Source of the DNA: Bacteroidales bacterium
Lineage (GTDB): Bacteria > Bacteroidota > Bacteroidia > Bacteroidales > UBA932
DNA length: 64,000 bases
NCBI GenBank assembly: GCA_017626555.1
Contig: JAGAIM010000116.1
Location: 1 to 64,000 of the forward strand
Reading direction: 5' to 3'
Shown here: in pieces, positions 1 to 8,492 of the stretch
Layout of the letters: each line of letters opens with the position of its first letter
How positions within the stretch are numbered: the first letter of the stretch is position 1
Position numbers and translations under genes: made by a program
Notes under the pieces: model-generated
Told to the model about the DNA's origin: nothing
Seen by the model: only the letters and a program-made list of their open reading frames with translations
Database searches by the model: none

Positions 1-145
1 CTTTTCTTGCTTCTTTTACCCGATGGCTGCGTTGGACTTCGTTCGGCGGTCGGTCATTACCGAAAGGTAACTCCCTTCCTTCTCACTCGTCCGCCTTGCC
101 CTCTGGCAAAATAAGCGTCGAAAGTATTCCGAAGAACTTTTTTTG

Positions 146-219
146 CGGTGCGGACGGGACTCGAACCCGCGACCCCCGGCGTGACAGGCCGGTATTCTAA
201 CCAGCTGAACTACCGCACC
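146..219 (-). tRNA. tRNA-Asp (GTC)
   Basis: On the minus strand this reads as a complete 74-nt cloverleaf. A 7-bp acceptor stem (GGTGCGG pairing with CCGCACC) is followed by a D arm containing AGTTCAGCTGG, an anticodon loop CTGTCAC with anticodon GTC (aspartate), and a T arm with GGTTCGAGTCC. The discriminator base is G. The 3' CCA is not fully encoded, since the DNA continues CA only. A consensus promoter lies 40 bp upstream (259-289). The 145 bp beyond its 3' end contain no gene I recognise. One of only six AGCT tetramers in the window falls in its D arm, where the structure constrains the sequence. Confidence 0.96.
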
Positions 220-258
220 AATTTGTTCAGACTTATGCGTTTTTCTCGAACGCGGATG

Positions 259-289
259 CAAAGGTACGCAAAAAATCGGAACCTCCAAA
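259..289 (-). promoter_or_regulatory. Bacteroidales-type promoter of tRNA-Asp
   Basis: On the minus strand TTTG (289-286), a 19-bp spacer and TACCTTTG (266-259) match the Bacteroides housekeeping promoter consensus exactly. The mature tRNA starts about 40 bp downstream. Confidence 0.8.
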
Positions 290-301
290 TTTTTTGCGTA
301 C
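264..301. repeat. 12-bp perfect inverted repeat spanning the tRNA promoter, possible hsp20 terminator
   Basis: GTACGCAAAAAA (264-275) is the exact reverse complement of TTTTTTGCGTAC (290-301), with a 14-nt loop. It lies just past the hsp20 stop codon and covers the spacer of the tRNA-Asp promoter. It may terminate hsp20 transcription, or it may form an operator-like dyad. The sequence does not decide which. Confidence 0.5.
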
Positions 302-318
302 TTTTTTGCGTTTTTTTG

Positions 319-765
319 TTATTTGACCTCAATTTCTCTCTTCTCGTCCTCGGCCTTTACTTTCTCCAGTTTTGGTATTATTACCTTTAGAACTCCGTTA
401 TTCACCTGAGCCTCAATTCCTTCTTTGTCGGCATTGTCGGGGAGTAGCAATGTCTGGCTGAATTTTGAGTAAGAAAACTCTTTTCTGAGATATCGACACT
501 CTTTTTTGTCCTCCTCTTTTCCTTTGCAGCCACATTCCTTCTTCTCCATTTCGATTATGAGGTTGCCGTCTTTATTAAGATGAACCTTGAAGTCATCCTT
601 GCACATTCCCGGTGCTGCGACTTCGAGTCTGTATTCTTTTTCGTTTTCCAAAACATTCATTGCAGGTGCAGTGCCTGTTACTTTTTCCAATGCCTTGTTC
701 TCGAAGAAATCGTTGAAGAAATCCGTGAGACCATATTGGCTGTTGAATCTTCTTGATGGTAGCAT
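319..765 (-). CDS. Small heat-shock protein, Hsp20/alpha-crystallin family
   Basis: A 148-aa protein of normal length for bacterial small heat-shock proteins, which are ATP-independent chaperones that hold unfolding proteins as oligomers in the cytoplasm. The N-terminal arm (about residues 1-30) is followed by the alpha-crystallin domain, starting at PAMNVLENEKEY and ending in the diagnostic GVLKVIIPK. The C-terminal tail is charged. The loop in the middle of the domain carries three cysteines (ECGCKGKEEDKKECR), which I do not expect in most family members and which could bind metal or sense redox. The start is preceded by AAAGGAG, an unusually good ribosome-binding match for this phylum. It is transcribed toward tRNA-Asp, and the 3' inverted repeat at 264-301 may terminate it. 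Confidence 0.93.
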   Translation of the reverse strand: MLPSRRFNSQYGLTDFFNDFFENKALEKVTGTAPAMNVLENEKEYRLEVAAPGMCKDDFKVHLNKDGNLIIEMEKKECGCKGKEEDKKECRYLRKEFSYSKFSQTLLLPDNADKEGIEAQVNNGVLKVIIPKLEKVKAEDEKREIEVK

Positions 766-878
766 ATTCTATTCTCCTTTTTTGTTAAATTGTTTTATAA
801 ATATCTGCCAATTTTCATCGGCCCTTTCCCGAATATCAATATCCAGACCATTGGGATGAATTTGTGGTGTAAAATTCG

Positions 879-886
879 TATATTTG
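879..886 (+). promoter_or_regulatory. -7 element upstream of uvrA
   Basis: TATATTTG is an exact match to the TAnnTTTG -7 consensus, 25 bp before the uvrA start. A convincing -33 TTTG at 19-21 bp spacing is not visible, so the call rests on the -7 box and its position. Confidence 0.5.
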
Positions 887-910
887 TAGGCTGCCATCAA
901 ATGCAGATGT

Positions 911-3784
911 TTGAAACGGATGAAAGAAGAAGGAAATATCATAGTCAGAAGAGCGAAAGTCAATAACCTTAAAGACGTTACCGTGGAGATTCCGCGAGGG
1001 AAGTTTGTCGTCATAACGGGAATTTCCGGATCGGGCAAGTCTTCACTTGCCTTTGATACGCTTTTTGCTGAAGGACAGAGACGTTTTGCGGAGAGCCTTT
1101 CGTCTTATGCCCGTCAATTTCTAGGAAGAATGTCCAAACCGGATGTGGAACTTATTGAGGGTATTCCTCCAGCAATTGCAATCGAACAGAAGGTGAATAC
1201 TAGAAATCCTCGTTCGACAATCGCCACCAGCACAGAGATATTTGATTATCTGAGGATGATATTTGCCCGGATAGGGCGCACCTATTCTCCTGTGACGGGT
1301 GAGGAAGTAAAATGTCACTCTGTCAATGATGTGATGTCGTACCTGCTGGATGGAGATGCCTCTGCTGCATATATACTTGCTGATCTGGACTGGAATAACC
1401 GTCAGGATAAGGTGGAACTGATGCTCCAACTTAAGGAGGAGGGATATTCTCGTTTCTTTGCAGACAGAGTAATCAGAATTGAGGAGGTTATGCAGAAGGC
1501 TGAAGCAGGTGACTATCCTTCGGAATTGTATCTGTTGATTGACCGTGTAAAACTGCCACGTATCTCCGAACATCTTCCTGTGGATATGGGACAGAATGAC
1601 TGGGAAGATCTTCAGACCCGTCTGAATTCATCTGTTGATACTGCTTTCGAAAAGGGAAACGGCACGATGCTCGTCAGAAAGGAACTGTATGATGGTGCTG
1701 TGGTGATGAAAAATTTCATCAATCGTTTCGAGGCAGATGGGATAGAGTTTGCAAAACCGGATGAGTACCTGTTCAGTTTCAACAGCCCTTTGGGCGCCTG
1801 TCCAGTGTGTGGTGGTTTGGGACAGATAATAGGTATAAGTGAAGATCTTGTGGTACCGGATAAGAGTCTTACCCTTTATGATGGAGCGATAGCCTGCTGG
1901 AGGGGTGAGAAGATGGGTTGGTTCAAAGATCAGTTGATACGGAATTCATCTAAATATGGCATTCCTATTTTTGAACCTTACTGCAATCTCAGTCAGGAAG
2001 TGAGGGATCTGATATGGAAAGGTTGTCCTGCAGCGACTGAAGAGGAATCTTTGATCGGCTTGAATGAGTTTTTCAAATGGGTGGAGTCCAACAGGTATAA
2101 GATCCAATATAAATATATGCTGAGCCGTTATTCCGGAAGGACGGTATGTCACGAATGCGGTGGCAGCCGTCTTAGGAAAGAGGCTTTGTATGTCAAGGTG
2201 GGAGGAAAGACAATTCACGAACTTCTATGTATGAATGTGTCTGCTCTTCTGGAGTTTTTCGAAGGGGTGCAATTGTCGGAGTATGAATGGAATATAGCCT
2301 CTAAAGCAATAGGTGAGATAGTGTCCAGACTCAGATATATAGAGGATGTAGGGTTGGGGTATCTTACTTTGAACCGTACTTCCAATACTTTGTCGGGAGG
2401 TGAGAGCCAGAGGATAAATCTGGTAACTGCTCTCGGAAGTTCGCTCGTGGGGTCGCTTTATATACTGGATGAACCGAGCATCGGCCTGCATCCTCGTGAT
2501 ACAGAGAGGCTTATAACGGTCTTGAAGAGACTTAGGGATATCGGTAATACAGTGATTGTGGTGGAGCACGATGAAGAGATAATGAAGGCAGCCGACCTGC
2601 TTATCGATATAGGACCAAAGGCTGGAGTAAATGGCGGCGAGATTGTCTTTCAAGGCAGAATAGGGGAGGAGGACAGCGGTTCAGGATACGAAAAATCTCT
2701 TACCTTGCAATATCTGAACGGAGATAGAGGACGATATGTGCGGAAGAAGCGCGGCTGGACATATTCGATAAAGGTGGAAGGTGCTATGGAGCATAACCTG
2801 AAGGATATTGATGTAAGATTCCCATTAGGGGTGCTGACAGTTGTGACCGGAGTCAGCGGCAGTGGAAAATCATCGCTGGTCGGTGATATACTTTATCCTG
2901 CATTATATCGTGAGATAAATCATACCGGTTCTGCTCCAGGTACATACAGAGGACTTTCCGGCAATATAGACCGCATCACCCAGGTGGAATATGTCGATCA
3001 GAATCCTATCGGCAAAAGTTCGCGTTCCAATGCCGTGACATATCTGAAAGTCTATGATGAGATACGTAAACTCCTTTCCGATCAGCAGTATGCAAAAATG
3101 AACGGTTATACTCCTTCGCATTTTTCTTTCAATATGGATGGCGGACGCTGTCCTGAATGTCAGGGAGAAGGATTCGTGAAGATCGGTATGCAGTTTATGG
3201 CCGATGTGTCGATGGTCTGCGAGTCGTGCGGCGGAAAACGTTTCAAGCCGGATATACTTGAGGTGAGATACAAGGGATTGAATATCGATGATATCCTTAA
3301 TATGAGCGTTGAGGAGGCTATAACATTTTTCGGATCGCAGGATGATGCGACTGCAAAAAGAATTGCAGAAAGACTTCAGCCTCTGGTTGATGTGGGACTC
3401 TCATATATCAAACTTGGGCAGAGCAGCAGTACTCTTTCCGGTGGTGAGAGTCAGCGAATCAAACTTGCTTACTTCCTTTCTATGAATGACAACGGATCCA
3501 GGACAAAGAATCAGAATATTCTCTTCATCTTTGACGAACCGACTACAGGCCTGCATTTCTATGATGTTGAGAAACTTCTCAAGTCTTTCGATGCTCTTCT
3601 GGCCAAGGGACATTCCATAGTAGTGGTAGAACATAATCCGGACGTCATACGTGCGGCGGATTGGGTGATCGACCTGGGGCCTGAGGCTGGTGACGGAGGT
3701 GGAAATCTTGTGTATGCCGGTACTCCGGAGAATTTGTCATCGTGCGAAGAATCATATACCGGAAGATACGTCTTTCAGGGCTGA
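911..3784 (+). CDS. uvrA: Excinuclease ABC subunit A
   Basis: A 957-aa UvrA, the DNA-damage recognition ATPase of nucleotide excision repair that loads UvrB onto lesions. It has two ABC modules. The first Walker A is GISGSGKS at residues 37-44, and both LSGGESQRI signatures are present (one per half). The second Walker A is GVSGSGKSS. The zinc-binding CxxC pairs are visible as CPVCGG and CHECGG in the first half, and CPEC and CESCGG in the second. Length is normal for the family. The first ATG was kept, and a second ATG three codons later (920) is possible. The gene is monocistronic in appearance. Its last 10 bp overlap the end of the convergent DUF4906 gene. Confidence 0.97.
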   Translation: MKRMKEEGNIIVRRAKVNNLKDVTVEIPRGKFVVITGISGSGKSSLAFDTLFAEGQRRFAESLSSYARQFLGRMSKPDVELIEGIPPAIAIEQKVNTRNPRSTIATSTEIFDYLRMIFARIGRTYSPVTGEEVKCHSVNDVMSYLLDGDASAAYILADLDWNNRQDKVELMLQLKEEGYSRFFADRVIRIEEVMQKAEAGDYPSELYLLIDRVKLPRISEHLPVDMGQNDWEDLQTRLNSSVDTAFEKGNGTMLVRKELYDGAVVMKNFINRFEADGIEFAKPDEYLFSFNSPLGACPVCGGLGQIIGISEDLVVPDKSLTLYDGAIACWRGEKMGWFKDQLIRNSSKYGIPIFEPYCNLSQEVRDLIWKGCPAATEEESLIGLNEFFKWVESNRYKIQYKYMLSRYSGRTVCHECGGSRLRKEALYVKVGGKTIHELLCMNVSALLEFFEGVQLSEYEWNIASKAIGEIVSRLRYIEDVGLGYLTLNRTSNTLSGGESQRINLVTALGSSLVGSLYILDEPSIGLHPRDTERLITVLKRLRDIGNTVIVVEHDEEIMKAADLLIDIGPKAGVNGGEIVFQGRIGEEDSGSGYEKSLTLQYLNGDRGRYVRKKRGWTYSIKVEGAMEHNLKDIDVRFPLGVLTVVTGVSGSGKSSLVGDILYPALYREINHTGSAPGTYRGLSGNIDRITQVEYVDQNPIGKSSRSNAVTYLKVYDEIRKLLSDQQYAKMNGYTPSHFSFNMDGGRCPECQGEGFVKIGMQFMADVSMVCESCGGKRFKPDILEVRYKGLNIDDILNMSVEEAITFFGSQDDATAKRIAERLQPLVDVGLSYIKLGQSSSTLSGGESQRIKLAYFLSMNDNGSRTKNQNILFIFDEPTTGLHFYDVEKLLKSFDALLAKGHSIVVVEHNPDVIRAADWVIDLGPEAGDGGGNLVYAGTPENLSSCEESYTGRYVFQG

Positions 3785-5013
3785 TTTACCTCGATGATGA
3801 ATAGAGCGGCATCATTTACCGGCTCTCCTGCTTCCATATATATCAAGCCTCTGCCAGGACCGGTAAGGGTAAGTACCGCTCCGTGACCGTCATCGTCGAT
3901 CGTGTAATCATATATGCCTTCGGCTTTGTCATCGTCCATATACTGGATTCCTATGTCAAAAGGAGCATCAGCCGGACTGAATTCGCACCAGATATGTATT
4001 CTGTCTCCTATGTCTCCTCTGATGTAGTCGGAAGGATATGCTCTGAAAAAAGGGGAAGATATATCTTCTATTCCGCTCTGATCCACACGCCAACTGTTTT
4101 CAGACAGACCGTCGTTTTCAGGAGTTACAGTAATATGGTATGATGTGTTGCGTCTGACATCAAAACTGTTTCTGTCCTCTCCCAGATAGAAACGGTATAT
4201 CAGGCCTTTTTCTCCGCTTTTCTTGTCTTCAGACATATATTCTATCTCCAGTTCTATGTAGGAGCACAGATCTGCTCTCGGATCGTCTTTGTCAATGACC
4301 TTGTCGCTGTCCTTGCCCGATGGCACATCAGTTCTCCCCTGTATGTTTTCAAACATATACAGATATACTTCTTCGCTCAGTCCGGATCCGTCCTTGGTGT
4401 TCAGGTCTGCAGTCTGTATGTCATTGAGGGAGAATCCTAATGGGAAACTGTCATCAGCATCTTCTATATGGCTTTCTCCGAACGGCCTGACATATCTCGG
4501 GCAGTTGCCGATCCTTGCGGAACGAACATTCATTTCCACATCTTCATCAAGTCTGCTCCTGTCCATTTTCAGGCAGATCTTTGCCATAAGTCTTTCAAGT
4601 CCGATGTTGATGTCTGTGTTTTCCGATATTGTTATTTCTTGCATAGCATACATCGGGATGCCTTCACGATATTCATCAGGATATGCCATACGATAAATGG
4701 TCTCCTGAAGTTCATCGATATGATCGGCATAGACCTGATATCCGAAATTGGCGCAAGCACAGAAAGTATATGTGTTCCCTACGATAAGCCTCAGTGTGCA
4801 TTCTGTCGTTCCATTGTTGAGCCAGATACATTCCTCAGCATTCCCTGTCGCGTCAAATACCATAAGGCTTATGTCTGTAATGAGATATTCGTCAGGGCTG
4901 TCAGAACGTACCTGAGGGGTCGTTCCATAAAAGAAGATCCTTGTTTCTTCAATCTTCTCATACCTTTCGCACGAGCATATTGCTATGATGCCTGAAATCC
5001 ATATAAATGCCAT
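3775..5013 (-). CDS. DUF4906-type fimbrillin-like lipoprotein
   Basis: A 412-aa predicted outer-membrane or surface lipoprotein. The chosen start gives signal peptide MAFIWISGIIAICSC with a lipobox cysteine at the end, and its ATG overlaps the upstream stop as TGATG, typical of translational coupling. A longer start at 5049 would overlap the upstream gene by 37 bp. The N-terminal half has fimbrillin-type beta-domain features (ISLMVFDATGN, LRLIVGNTYTFCACANFG). The C-terminal half contains the motif block I associate with DUF4906 (YLYMFENIQG, then CSYIELEIEYM, then YRFYLGEDRNSFDVRRN and ENSWRVD). The same block occurs in the large protein at 22330-25395. It is the last gene of a three-gene fimbria-like operon. 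Exact role, structural subunit or adhesin tip, is inferred only. Confidence 0.75.
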   Translation of the reverse strand: MAFIWISGIIAICSCERYEKIEETRIFFYGTTPQVRSDSPDEYLITDISLMVFDATGNAEECIWLNNGTTECTLRLIVGNTYTFCACANFGYQVYADHIDELQETIYRMAYPDEYREGIPMYAMQEITISENTDINIGLERLMAKICLKMDRSRLDEDVEMNVRSARIGNCPRYVRPFGESHIEDADDSFPLGFSLNDIQTADLNTKDGSGLSEEVYLYMFENIQGRTDVPSGKDSDKVIDKDDPRADLCSYIELEIEYMSEDKKSGEKGLIYRFYLGEDRNSFDVRRNTSYHITVTPENDGLSENSWRVDQSGIEDISSPFFRAYPSDYIRGDIGDRIHIWCEFSPADAPFDIGIQYMDDDKAEGIYDYTIDDDGHGAVLTLTGPGRGLIYMEAGEPVNDAALFIIEVNQP

Positions 5014-6080
5014 CAGAAAATGATGGGATAGTCTTCCTTTTCTGTCCATTTCTCGATACTAAGTCTTATGTCCATATCTTCGGTCTTTACGGGAATGTCG
5101 GGATCGGTACTGCCTTTTCTTGTGATCCGGACATTGTAGATATATCTCTCGTTTCTGCAGACACCTCCTCCTGAGTCCTCCCTGTTTATGTTTATCGGCC
5201 AATAATATTTCGAGCCTGATATCTTTCCCTCAATGACAAGCCTTGTAAACGGTGTGCCTGGACTCTCTGCGTTAGAATTGTTAGGATAGCATATAAGATT
5301 TATATCCGGGTATATGATATTCCGCCCGACTTCTCCCGGTATTTCTCTCATCAGCATTGATGGTGCCGGAAGCATATCCATATCTTCTTCGCAGAGTCTG
5401 CCTGCGTTTATGATCCTTGAAGGGAGTATGTCATTCGTGTCAAATATACCGCATTCGCCATTGACATTTGTCAGATATACCTTTACGTCCGTCATCTTTT
5501 CCCCTGCGTACGGCTTGTCTGAGAAATCGCAGCACAGGCTCCTTAACTCCACGCTGCAGTACAAGGGACATATATTCATAACTGCCTGCCTTCCGCTTTC
5601 TCCTGAAGGTACACTCATAATGCCGCTCATAAAAGGGGACTCTATGCTGTCGTCTTCCAATTGCATTCTGATTTCCTTCAATGCAGCCAGCGACGAAAGG
5701 AAAGACCAGTCCTGTATGCTCTTGCGGCTGTTTGCGCACACGGCAATGAGCCTGTCTCCATTTCCCGATACGACTTCTTCATTCCAGGAGAGCGGGTCTG
5801 TTATCTTCTGATAGCAGTCGAGTCTCTGCATCCGGTCGTCATCAAAGACAAAGATGTCCAGTTCCTTGATGTCAACGGAGGTTCCTGCCAGACAGATATT
5901 TACTGTCTTTTCCTGAAGATGCTGTGGCAGTGGTTCCGGAACACTGCATCCGTATAAGAATGCCGGGAGAATGTTCAACAAGGTAAGCGTGCCCAGAAAA
6001 GGCAGAATTGGTTTTGAAAAATAAACTGAGATAACTGAAAAGAGATGCTCCCGGCAGATATTTTCATTGTAATTCTCCAT
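5013..6080 (-). CDS. Fimbrillin-like lipoprotein, Mfa2/FimB-type anchor candidate
   Basis: A 355-aa protein with an N-terminal hydrophobic stretch (about residues 25-44) ending in a lipobox-like FLYGCS, so it is probably exported as a lipoprotein despite a rather long positively charged leader. After the cysteine it shows the pattern of Mfa2/FimB anchors: VNICLAGTSVDIKELDIFVFDDD, then a long beta-rich region with VYLTNVNGECG and PLYCSVELRSL. In Porphyromonas and Bacteroides, proteins of this family cap or anchor fimbriae on the outer membrane. It lies 1 bp from the DUF3575 gene upstream and overlaps the DUF4906 gene downstream, so the three are one operon. Family assignment is by pattern, not alignment. 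Confidence 0.6.
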   Translation of the reverse strand: MENYNENICREHLFSVISVYFSKPILPFLGTLTLLNILPAFLYGCSVPEPLPQHLQEKTVNICLAGTSVDIKELDIFVFDDDRMQRLDCYQKITDPLSWNEEVVSGNGDRLIAVCANSRKSIQDWSFLSSLAALKEIRMQLEDDSIESPFMSGIMSVPSGESGRQAVMNICPLYCSVELRSLCCDFSDKPYAGEKMTDVKVYLTNVNGECGIFDTNDILPSRIINAGRLCEEDMDMLPAPSMLMREIPGEVGRNIIYPDINLICYPNNSNAESPGTPFTRLVIEGKISGSKYYWPININREDSGGGVCRNERYIYNVRITRKGSTDPDIPVKTEDMDIRLSIEKWTEKEDYPIIF

Positions 6081-6081
6081 A

Positions 6082-6549
6082 TTATAATCTATAATGAATT
6101 TCTATTGCTATGTCCTGTGTGCCTGGCTTTATCCCTTTGATGCTCTGCATCATACGGAGTCCGTATCCGATGTTGATGTGAATGCCTTTCCAAAGGGGAA
6201 TGGTATAGGCAACATTGATTTTCAGATCAGGAATCTGCTTGAATCCGCTTACGATCCCTAAGGCTACCGATGCACCTTTATGCTTATCCTGAGCCCAATA
6301 TCTGAACGACATCTCCCATTCAGAATATCCGTTACCGGAGAAGGTCCTGTTATGCCATAGATCGTTGCCTATCCTGAATGAAGCGCTTGCTTCCGAACTC
6401 CACATCTGTGAAAATGCGTGGGATATGATGATGCGCATATTACCATTGTATGCAGTTTCGGCTAAGTCGGTGCCGATGCTCAGATAATTCTGCCCGAATG
6501 ATAGCGTTGAAACTGCGAGAGCAATGATGAGGGTCGTGCAACGTGTCAT
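6082..6549 (-). CDS. DUF3575-like outer-membrane beta-barrel protein of a fimbria operon
   Basis: A 155-aa protein that begins MTRCTTLIIALAVSTLSFGQ, a standard signal peptide with cleavage after FGQ. The mature part (LSIGTDLAETAYNGNMRIII, then SSEASASFRIG, YWAQDKHKGASVALG, IHINIGYGLRMM) has the alternating hydrophobic pattern of a small outer-membrane barrel and resembles DUF3575 proteins found beside Mfa/FimA-type fimbrial genes. The reading frame is open for a further 72 codons upstream, but that region is A/T-rich, lysine-rich and not signal-like, and a -7 promoter box lies inside it (6562-6569), so the ATG at 6549 is preferred. First gene of the operon. Confidence 0.65.
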   Translation of the reverse strand: MTRCTTLIIALAVSTLSFGQNYLSIGTDLAETAYNGNMRIIISHAFSQMWSSEASASFRIGNDLWHNRTFSGNGYSEWEMSFRYWAQDKHKGASVALGIVSGFKQIPDLKINVAYTIPLWKGIHINIGYGLRMMQSIKGIKPGTQDIAIEIHYRL

Positions 6550-6561
6550 TTTTTTTGATGG

Positions 6562-6569
6562 CAAATCTA
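6562..6569 (-). promoter_or_regulatory. -7 element of the fimbria-like operon
   Basis: The minus strand reads TAGATTTG, an exact TAnnTTTG match, ending 13 bp before the start of the DUF3575 gene. No clear -33 TTTG was found. The divergent gap to licD also holds long A/T tracts. Confidence 0.45.
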
Positions 6570-6739
6570 TCCTGTGAATTTGAATTTTACAGCAGAACTT
6601 AAAAAAGAAAAACGCATTTTTTCTCTTTTTTATCTTCTTGTAACTTTTTTTATGTGACATAAAATTTATTTTATCTTTATTTTGACTGAGAATCCTGACA
6701 GATTGTCTTTTTATGCTATGATTTCTTGAGGAAAAAGCA

Positions 6740-6747
6740 TATATTTG
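6740..6747 (+). promoter_or_regulatory. -7 element of the licD cassette
   Basis: TATATTTG, an exact -7 consensus match, ends 13 bp before the licD ATG at 6760. The implied leader is only a few nucleotides, unless translation starts at the in-frame ATGs at 6772 or 6781. Confidence 0.5.
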
Positions 6748-6759
6748 ACAGATTGTATA

Positions 6760-7608
6760 ATGCAAGATCAGATGGCAATGGCTGAAATGATTGACTCAAG
6801 AGATTTTTCCAGATATAACCCCGAGGGATCGGCATTGCGTCGTGACCAGATGGAACTGTTACGGATGCTGGAGAAACTGGCCGGGATATGTGATGCCAAC
6901 GATATCCCTTGGTGGCTCAGTTCCGGGACACTTCTCGGTGCTATACGTCATAAAGGATTCATTCCCTGGGATGATGATGTAGATATTGTGATGTTTCGGG
7001 AGGACTGTCTGAGATTGGAGAAGGTGTTGCTTGAGATGGAAGATGACGAGTATGTGTTCCATTCGAATAAAACCGATCCTGATTATGTGTATGTGTTCGG
7101 TAAATTCCGCAAACGTGATGGAGAATATGAGGTTATGGACCGCAGGAGCGGATATTACAAGTGGAGGGGACTCAGTATTGATATTTTCAGCATTGAAAAG
7201 ACCAGTTATCTTGCGGCTCAGTTGGCACGGTTCTTTTACAAGACGGCTCTCAGGGTGTCACAGAATGTCAAGAACCGCAAGTGGAGACATAGGCTGATAG
7301 CCGCTGCCAACTGGTGGGGTTACAGATGTGTATTCCCTTTCTTCAGATTCATAGGACGCTTGAATCCTAATGGTGAATATCATTATACAATGGGTATAGG
7401 TTGGGCGAAATCAACGTTTTATATGAAGGATATATTGCCTCTTTCACGAGCATCCTTTGAAGGAAGGATGATGCCTGTGCCCAAGGATGCCGATGCATAT
7501 CTGACCAATGTATATGGTGACTGGAGGAAACTCCCATCGGACGCACAGATCAAAAAGGCTATACATAGCCGTGAATACAGGGATGAGATATTCCCGGAAG
7601 ATAAGTAG
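6760..7608 (+). CDS. LicD-family phosphotransferase
   Basis: A 282-aa cytoplasmic or membrane-associated enzyme. Near the N-terminus it carries the LicD hallmark, WWLSSGTLLGAIRHKGFIPW followed by DDDVDI, in which the aspartates bind metal and nucleotide. LicD enzymes move phosphocholine, or a related phospho-alcohol such as phosphoethanolamine, from its CDP-activated form onto a sugar of a teichoic acid, lipooligosaccharide or capsule. This is the first gene of a cassette with a Stealth protein, a GT2, a LicC-like cytidylyltransferase fusion and an opine-type dehydrogenase, so a CDP-linked donor made within the cassette is likely. Three in-frame ATGs (6760, 6772, 6781) are possible starts. 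The identity of the transferred group cannot be read from this gene. Confidence 0.88.
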   Translation: MQDQMAMAEMIDSRDFSRYNPEGSALRRDQMELLRMLEKLAGICDANDIPWWLSSGTLLGAIRHKGFIPWDDDVDIVMFREDCLRLEKVLLEMEDDEYVFHSNKTDPDYVYVFGKFRKRDGEYEVMDRRSGYYKWRGLSIDIFSIEKTSYLAAQLARFFYKTALRVSQNVKNRKWRHRLIAAANWWGYRCVFPFFRFIGRLNPNGEYHYTMGIGWAKSTFYMKDILPLSRASFEGRMMPVPKDADAYLTNVYGDWRKLPSDAQIKKAIHSREYRDEIFPEDK

Positions 7609-7612
7609 AGAA

Positions 7613-8491
7613 ATGGATATTGTCATTACATACGTTGACGGGAACGATCCTGTCTGGAAGAAGGATTACGAGAAATATACTAGTGTCCCGGTTATGGAGA
7701 AGCGTTTCCGTGACTGGGGAACGTTGAAATATCTCCTCAGAGGCATAGAGGTGAATATGCCTTTTATAAGGAATGTATATCTTGTGGTGTCACATCCATC
7801 ACAGGTCCCTGCGTGGGTGAATAGTGAGCAACTTAAAATAGTCCTTCATAAGGATATAATACCGGCAGAGTATCTGCCTACATTCAATTGCAACCCGATC
7901 GAGATGCATCTTCATCGTATAGAGGGACTTGATGAGGAGTATTTATATTTCAATGACGACCTGTATCCTCTTGCAGAATGCCGTCCTGAGGACTTCTTCC
8001 GTGAAGGTAAAGGAGTTCTGGGATTTACGAAGCATTTCTGGGTGTCAGGTATGTATAAGCAAATATGCAGAAATTCTGACAGATTTGCGCGTAAGGCTCT
8101 TGCGATGCCAGCCTCGCCGGTGTTCGTCAGGCCTCAACACACTTGTACACCTATGTTCCGCAGTGAGTGTGAGAGACTTTATTCGATGCTGGAGACTGAT
8201 ATTCTTGGATCCTTGACCAGAACTCGTACGAAGGATAACCTGAATCAATATCTTTTCCTGGATTATCAGTTTTACAAAGGGCGTATTATCAATGAGAAGA
8301 TTTCAAACAAGCATTATTCTGTCGCTCTTGCTTCACCCCAGAGGCTGTCTGCATTCATAATGAATCCGACAAGGAAACTCTTGTGCGTGAATGATGTACA
8401 TCTTGCTGAAGAGCGGTATATGGCTCTTAGGACTGCAATGATAGATGCTTTTGAAAAGAAGTTCCCGGTCAGATCTAGATTTGAAAAATAA
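7613..8491 (+). CDS. Stealth-family sugar-phosphate transferase
   Basis: A 292-aa protein opening with conserved region 1 of Stealth proteins, MDIVITYVDGNDPVW, followed by FRDWGTLKYLLRGIEVN and the region-2 pattern FNCNPIEMHLHRI then YLYFNDDLYPL. Characterised Stealth enzymes are hexose-1-phosphate transferases that build phosphodiester-linked capsule polymers. The ATG at 7613, 4 bp after the licD stop, is chosen because the family starts at this residue, and the open frame upstream only overlaps licD. Together with LicD it implies that the product glycan contains phosphodiester links. The sugar is unknown. Confidence 0.88.
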   Translation: MDIVITYVDGNDPVWKKDYEKYTSVPVMEKRFRDWGTLKYLLRGIEVNMPFIRNVYLVVSHPSQVPAWVNSEQLKIVLHKDIIPAEYLPTFNCNPIEMHLHRIEGLDEEYLYFNDDLYPLAECRPEDFFREGKGVLGFTKHFWVSGMYKQICRNSDRFARKALAMPASPVFVRPQHTCTPMFRSECERLYSMLETDILGSLTRTRTKDNLNQYLFLDYQFYKGRIINEKISNKHYSVALASPQRLSAFIMNPTRKLLCVNDVHLAEERYMALRTAMIDAFEKKFPVRSRFEK

Positions 8492-8492
8492 T

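Noticed and set aside
1-145. Integrated-element boundary next to tRNA-Asp
   Set aside because: The tRNA 3' end faces the left edge, where attachment sites would lie, but only 145 bp are visible and no integrase or repeated tRNA end is seen.
16-288. 90-codon minus-strand frame over tRNA-Asp
   Set aside because: It reads straight through the tRNA gene and its promoter, and the translation has no recognisable domain. The tRNA explains the region.
6550-6765. 72-codon upstream extension of the DUF3575-like protein
   Set aside because: Low-complexity Lys/Phe sequence that overlaps the licD promoter and places the signal peptide internally; a -7 box lies within it.
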